Shown here piece after piece: positions 5,669-7,407 of a DNA stretch of 7,407 nucleotides. This DNA is from CALJIC01 sp039805565. GTDB lineage: Bacteria > Chloroflexota > Chloroflexia > Chloroflexales > Roseiflexaceae. The translations under genes and the position numbers were made by a program. Within the stretch, counting starts at the first letter, position 1, and every line of letters begins with the position of its first letter. The notes below the pieces were generated by a model. It saw only the letters and a program-made list of their open reading frames with translations. It was not told the origin of the DNA and made no database searches. Where the stretch lies: assembly GCA_039805565.1 (NCBI GenBank), contig JBDLTZ010000015.1, forward strand, positions 1-7,407, in the 5' to 3' direction.

Positions 5669-5935
5669 CCGCTCGGCCCGGTGAGGGCTGAACGGTGGGC
5701 ACACTCCGAGCGCTGTTCGACGCGGAGAGCGTGCGAGGTGCCCGGAGGGGGCGATTGCAGCAGGCAATCTCTGAGGGGCGTCTTGACGCCCAGGTGGGGT
5801 GAGATCAGCAGCGCGTAGAGCGCCGAGTGGATCAGATCAGGCGCTCATCGCGCCCGAGTGCAGCCGCCGCCAGGGGCGGGTAGGCTGTCGGTTGGTATGA
5901 TGCGGGTGGCCCCGCGATACGAATGTGCAACCCGG
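5669..5935. repeat. 267-bp direct repeat, copy B (between the small-protein operon and the PHAX gene)
   Basis: The gapless partner of 3554-3820, offset by exactly 2115 bases, with 13 mismatches by hand count. It carries the same set of inverted repeats, at 5697-5743, 5776-5791, 5840-5854 and 5895-5920. It sits upstream of the minus-strand small-protein genes and, on the other side, upstream of the plus-strand PHAX gene, so it could act in either direction. Confidence 0.92.
5895..5920. promoter_or_regulatory. Palindrome overlapping an extended -10 box, copy B
   Basis: Identical to the site at 3780-3805. The plus-strand TGG-TATGAT is at 5893-5901, pointing towards the PHAX gene about 340 bases away, although a nearer promoter also exists. 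The palindrome could be a regulator-binding site. Confidence 0.4.
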
Positions 5936-6150
5936 CTAGCGGTGATGGCGCGGGCGCAGCCTAAGCCTCGATCCCCGCCGTGCTACCATCCTCGCGATCC
6001 CCGCAATCCCCGCAATCCCCGGCGCGTGCAGCGGTGGTTATGCTGCGGCACCAGCGAGAGCGACGAGAGCGACGAGAGCGACGAGAGCGACGTGGCGGCG
6101 AGCGAGCGGTAAGCTGCACTCGCGCCGGCTGCCGCCGGTGCGATGCGAGC
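5936..6150. repeat. Short tandem repeats in the intergenic region (iteron-like)
   Basis: Two sets of 9-bp direct repeats. Three units of RATCCCCGS (5996-6004, 6005-6013, 6014-6022) plus an isolated copy at 5970-5978; and four perfect copies of GAGAGCGAC (6056-6091). No ribosome binding site or plausible protein is visible here. The arrays could be iterons, protein-binding sites or simple slippage products; no rep gene is present in the window. Confidence 0.6.
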
Positions 6151-6168
6151 AGAATACTACCGATGCTG

Positions 6169-6222
6169 AACCAATCTGTAACCAATCGGAAGATCGCGCA
6201 CTCGTGCTACTATGTACAGCAC
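6169..6222 (+). promoter_or_regulatory. Probable promoter and operator of the PHAX gene
   Basis: A relatively AT-rich patch. TGC-TACTAT (6205-6213) fits an extended -10 element. It lies inside an inverted repeat, GTGCT (6204-6208) with AGCAC (6218-6222), suitable for a repressor. Upstream, AACCAATC occurs twice, 11 bp apart (6169-6176, 6180-6187), one helical turn, as for an activator or repressor. No good -35 box is seen. Confidence 0.45.
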
Positions 6223-6240
6223 CTATTTGAAAAGGTTCAC

Positions 6241-6420
6241 ATGGAAGCGACCTCATCAAATGAGCCTCGTGCGCTTGCCGACCAGATTGCGGACGCACTC
6301 GGAGAAAACGCGCTTCAGCCACGCAAGCAGATTATGCGAATCATTCGTCTCTGTGGTGCGGAGCAGACGCGCACCTGGTTTGCCGAGGCCCAGGCGATCG
6401 AGGCAAGCGGCGGATGCTGA
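6241..6420 (+). CDS. PHAX RNA-binding domain protein, N-terminal fragment (59 aa)
   Basis: Residues about 10-58 match the first part of the PHAX RNA-binding domain (Pfam PHAX_RNA-bd): LADQIADALGE, then IMRIIRLCG, then the conserved AQAIEASGG. In eukaryotes PHAX binds RNA and works in snRNA export; bacterial members are uncharacterised single-strand nucleic-acid-binding candidates. The frame ends at TGA two bases after the GG that, in the family, is followed by a hydrophobic residue and the DG-RRR-PGGVF motif. That motif is found in the next frame, so the domain is split. The ATG at 6241 has AAAAGG upstream. The overlap with the next frame is ATGCTGA. Either this is a frameshifted gene, or both halves are made and meet. 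Confidence 0.8.
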   Translation: MEATSSNEPRALADQIADALGENALQPRKQIMRIIRLCGAEQTRTWFAEAQAIEASGGC

Positions 6421-6965
6421 CGCGCGACGGCTCGCGCCGCCGATCCCCAGGCGGCGTGTTCTTCGCGCATGTGCAGGATGTGCTGATCCGCGAAGGTCGC
6501 ATCCACGACGAGCGACGCATCTTCTTCCCCCCTGCGAACAAGCCGGGGGCGCCAGGAAGCGGCTCCTGCACAGCACAGTGGGAGAACCGCGGGACGTGGA
6601 TGCCGGAGGTACGAGAGGCGGGAAAGGCGACCACAGTGAAGGTGACGATCATCGGACGGCCGGGGCGAGTGGTGGAGCGCCCGGGGTTTGTGCTCTTTCA
6701 GGTGAACCACGAAGGGCCGCTCCCATCTCTGCCGAAGGGCTTGCCCGTCCCCTCCAAGATGCCAGCAACGACGTACACTGTCTATGTTTCGGGCAAGCAG
6801 TGGCGCACGGTCGCGGAGGCGATCAAGGCGCCCGAGGACACGCTGGTGCTCGAGGGCGTCCAGTGGTACGACCATGAGTACCAGGCCATCGTCGTGATGG
6901 CGACCAGGACGACGACGAAGGCGCTCCAGCGAGCCGCCAAGCAGCCCCCGCCGGCGATGTCCTAA
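6414..6965 (+). CDS. PHAX domain C-terminal part plus OB-like domain (183 aa)
   Basis: Begins MLTRDGSRRRSPGGVFFAHV, the strongly conserved second half of the PHAX domain (DG-RRR-PGGVF). After a spacer (about 20-74) comes a beta-rich region (about 75-175: VKVTIIGRPGRV, GFVLFQV, TTYTVYVSGKQWRTV, DTLVLEGVQW, IVVMATRTTT) that looks like an OB-type nucleic-acid-binding fold by strand pattern. Joined with the 59-aa frame by a -1 shift at 6414, the protein would be 241 residues. The ATG overlaps the previous stop, and GAGG (6400-6403) ten bases upstream could serve as its own ribosome binding site. The long open frame with intact C-terminal features shows no further decay. PHAX assignment is firm; the OB reading is moderate. 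Confidence 0.85.
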   Translation: MLTRDGSRRRSPGGVFFAHVQDVLIREGRIHDERRIFFPPANKPGAPGSGSCTAQWENRGTWMPEVREAGKATTVKVTIIGRPGRVVERPGFVLFQVNHEGPLPSLPKGLPVPSKMPATTYTVYVSGKQWRTVAEAIKAPEDTLVLEGVQWYDHEYQAIVVMATRTTTKALQRAAKQPPPAMS

Positions 6966-6982
6966 TCCCCGCCCCCCTTCGG

Positions 6983-7020
6983 AGCGCCCGGTGCCAGTTC
7001 GGTGCCGGGCGCTTTGTATT
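6983..7020 (+). terminator. Rho-independent terminator after the PHAX gene
   Basis: AGCGCCCGG (6983-6991) pairs with CCGGGCGCT (7005-7013); the loop can extend the stem through G-U pairs, and TTTGTATT follows. It lies 18 bases after the stop. Confidence 0.88.
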
Positions 7021-7035
7021 GCCTCAAGAAGTGCT

Positions 7036-7122
7036 TACACTTGGAGCGGCTTTGCGGATGTGCATGGAATGCGGAATAACCAATGTAGCGAGGATTCTAC
7101 AAATCATCTGCCTCCGAGTGTA
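7036..7122. other. Structured intergenic element of unknown role
   Basis: TACACTTGGAG (7036-7046) and CTCCGAGTGTA (7112-7122) are complementary at 10 of 11 positions and enclose 65 bases with an inner TGTAG/CTACA hairpin (7084-7101). The arrangement could be a small RNA, a cruciform-forming site or a recombination site. It has no coding frame of note and lies between two terminators. Confidence 0.35.
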
Positions 7123-7135
7123 GCGTGACGGAGAC

Positions 7136-7189
7136 AAAAAACAGCGCGGCCTCGGCGATCTTTGAAGACCGCTGGGGCCGCGCTGTTTT
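7136..7189 (-). terminator. Rho-independent terminator of the right-edge gene, possibly two-way
   Basis: A 14-bp perfect inverted repeat (7138-7151 with 7176-7189), its loop partly paired as well, flanked by an A-run (7136-7141) and TTTT. In the minus direction it ends in six U residues right after the stop of the gene at the right edge; the T4 on the other side may let it work for plus-strand readthrough too. Confidence 0.92.
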
Positions 7190-7407
7190 CAGAGCCCCTC
7201 GAACAGCAGCGGATCGTAGACCCGCCCGCTGGTCGTCTCGCACTCGACGTCCGTAAGCTCCAGCATGCGTGCCTGCCAAACGAGCGGCACCCACACCGGC
7301 GCGGCCGTCCGCGTCATCTCGTCGCCGCGCCACCAGGCGGGCTGGAAGCGGTCCAACTCGCGCAGATGCTCGGCCTTCGGCTCGCCCAGCGGCGTCTGCT
7401 CCTCGCG
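7189..7407 (-). CDS. C-terminal end of an unidentified protein (72 residues visible)
   Basis: The frame is open from the right edge to a TGA at 7189-7191; the start lies outside. Seen residues include QPAWWRGDEMTR, APVWVPLVWQARMLELTDVEC and a final YDPLLFEGL. It is aromatic-rich and mixed charged, like a folded globular domain. I do not recognise the family. The frame is chosen over an overlapping 78-aa reading because that one runs through the terminator hairpin and is arginine-rich in the way of shadow frames. The stop codon touches the terminator, as usual for a last gene. Confidence 0.75.
   Translation of the reverse strand, partial: REEQTPLGEPKAEHLRELDRFQPAWWRGDEMTRTAAPVWVPLVWQARMLELTDVECETTSGRVYDPLLFEGL

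Noticed and set aside
6056..6091. CRISPR-like array
   Set aside because: The units are 9 bp and directly adjacent, with no spacers and no cas genes.
7097..7333. 78-aa minus-strand frame at the right edge
   Set aside because: It reads through the terminator hairpin and out of frame with the edge gene, whose composition is protein-like.

Overview
This is a GC-rich bacterial window. It holds two minus-strand operons, one plus-strand transcription unit, and the cut end of a further minus-strand gene. The gene content suggests an accessory replicon or integrated element (plasmid, prophage or island) rather than a core chromosomal locus: a sliding clamp with no dnaA or recF beside it, a Rad52-type annealing protein, a SWIM zinc-finger protein, several tiny membrane proteins and a bacterial PHAX-domain protein. 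I suspect a Chloroflexota host because of the PHAX-domain protein and base composition. That is inference; no rRNA or other marker is present.

Layout. Positions 1-3448 (minus strand) form an operon read right to left: beta sliding clamp (dnaN-like, 386 aa), Rad52-family protein (319 aa), a 63-aa very basic protein that starts inside the rad52 stop codon (ATGA overlap), and a SWIM zinc-finger protein that runs off the left edge. Positions 3449-4009 are the leader and upstream region of that operon, including copy A of a 267-bp duplicated block. A perfect 16-bp stem with a 7-base U-tract (minus strand, 4003-4045) ends the second operon.

The second operon (5495 down to about 4331, minus strand) encodes five very small proteins: two soluble-looking (75 and 62 aa) and three with hydrophobic, membrane-like segments (59, 35 and 64 aa). 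Nearly all have good Shine-Dalgarno sequences. Its upstream region holds copy B of the duplicated block (5669-5935), so the same about 95% identical element precedes both minus-strand operons.

From 6241 to 6965 the plus strand encodes a PHAX RNA-binding domain followed by a second, OB-like C-terminal half. The conserved PHAX domain is broken across two overlapping frames (59 and 183 aa; ATGCTGA overlap). A rho-independent terminator follows at 6983-7020. A structured 90-base intergenic region and a strong hairpin terminator then separate this unit from the C-terminal end of an unidentified minus-strand gene (7189-7407).

How it may work together: the clamp, the Rad52-like annealase and the SWIM protein form one transcription unit and probably serve replication or recombination of the element. 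The C-terminal part of the SWIM protein may itself be clamp-like. The duplicated upstream block, with a conserved palindrome and RNA-like hairpins, could co-regulate this operon with the small membrane-protein operon. The most striking items are the split PHAX gene, the shared duplicated leader and the cryptic small-protein operon.
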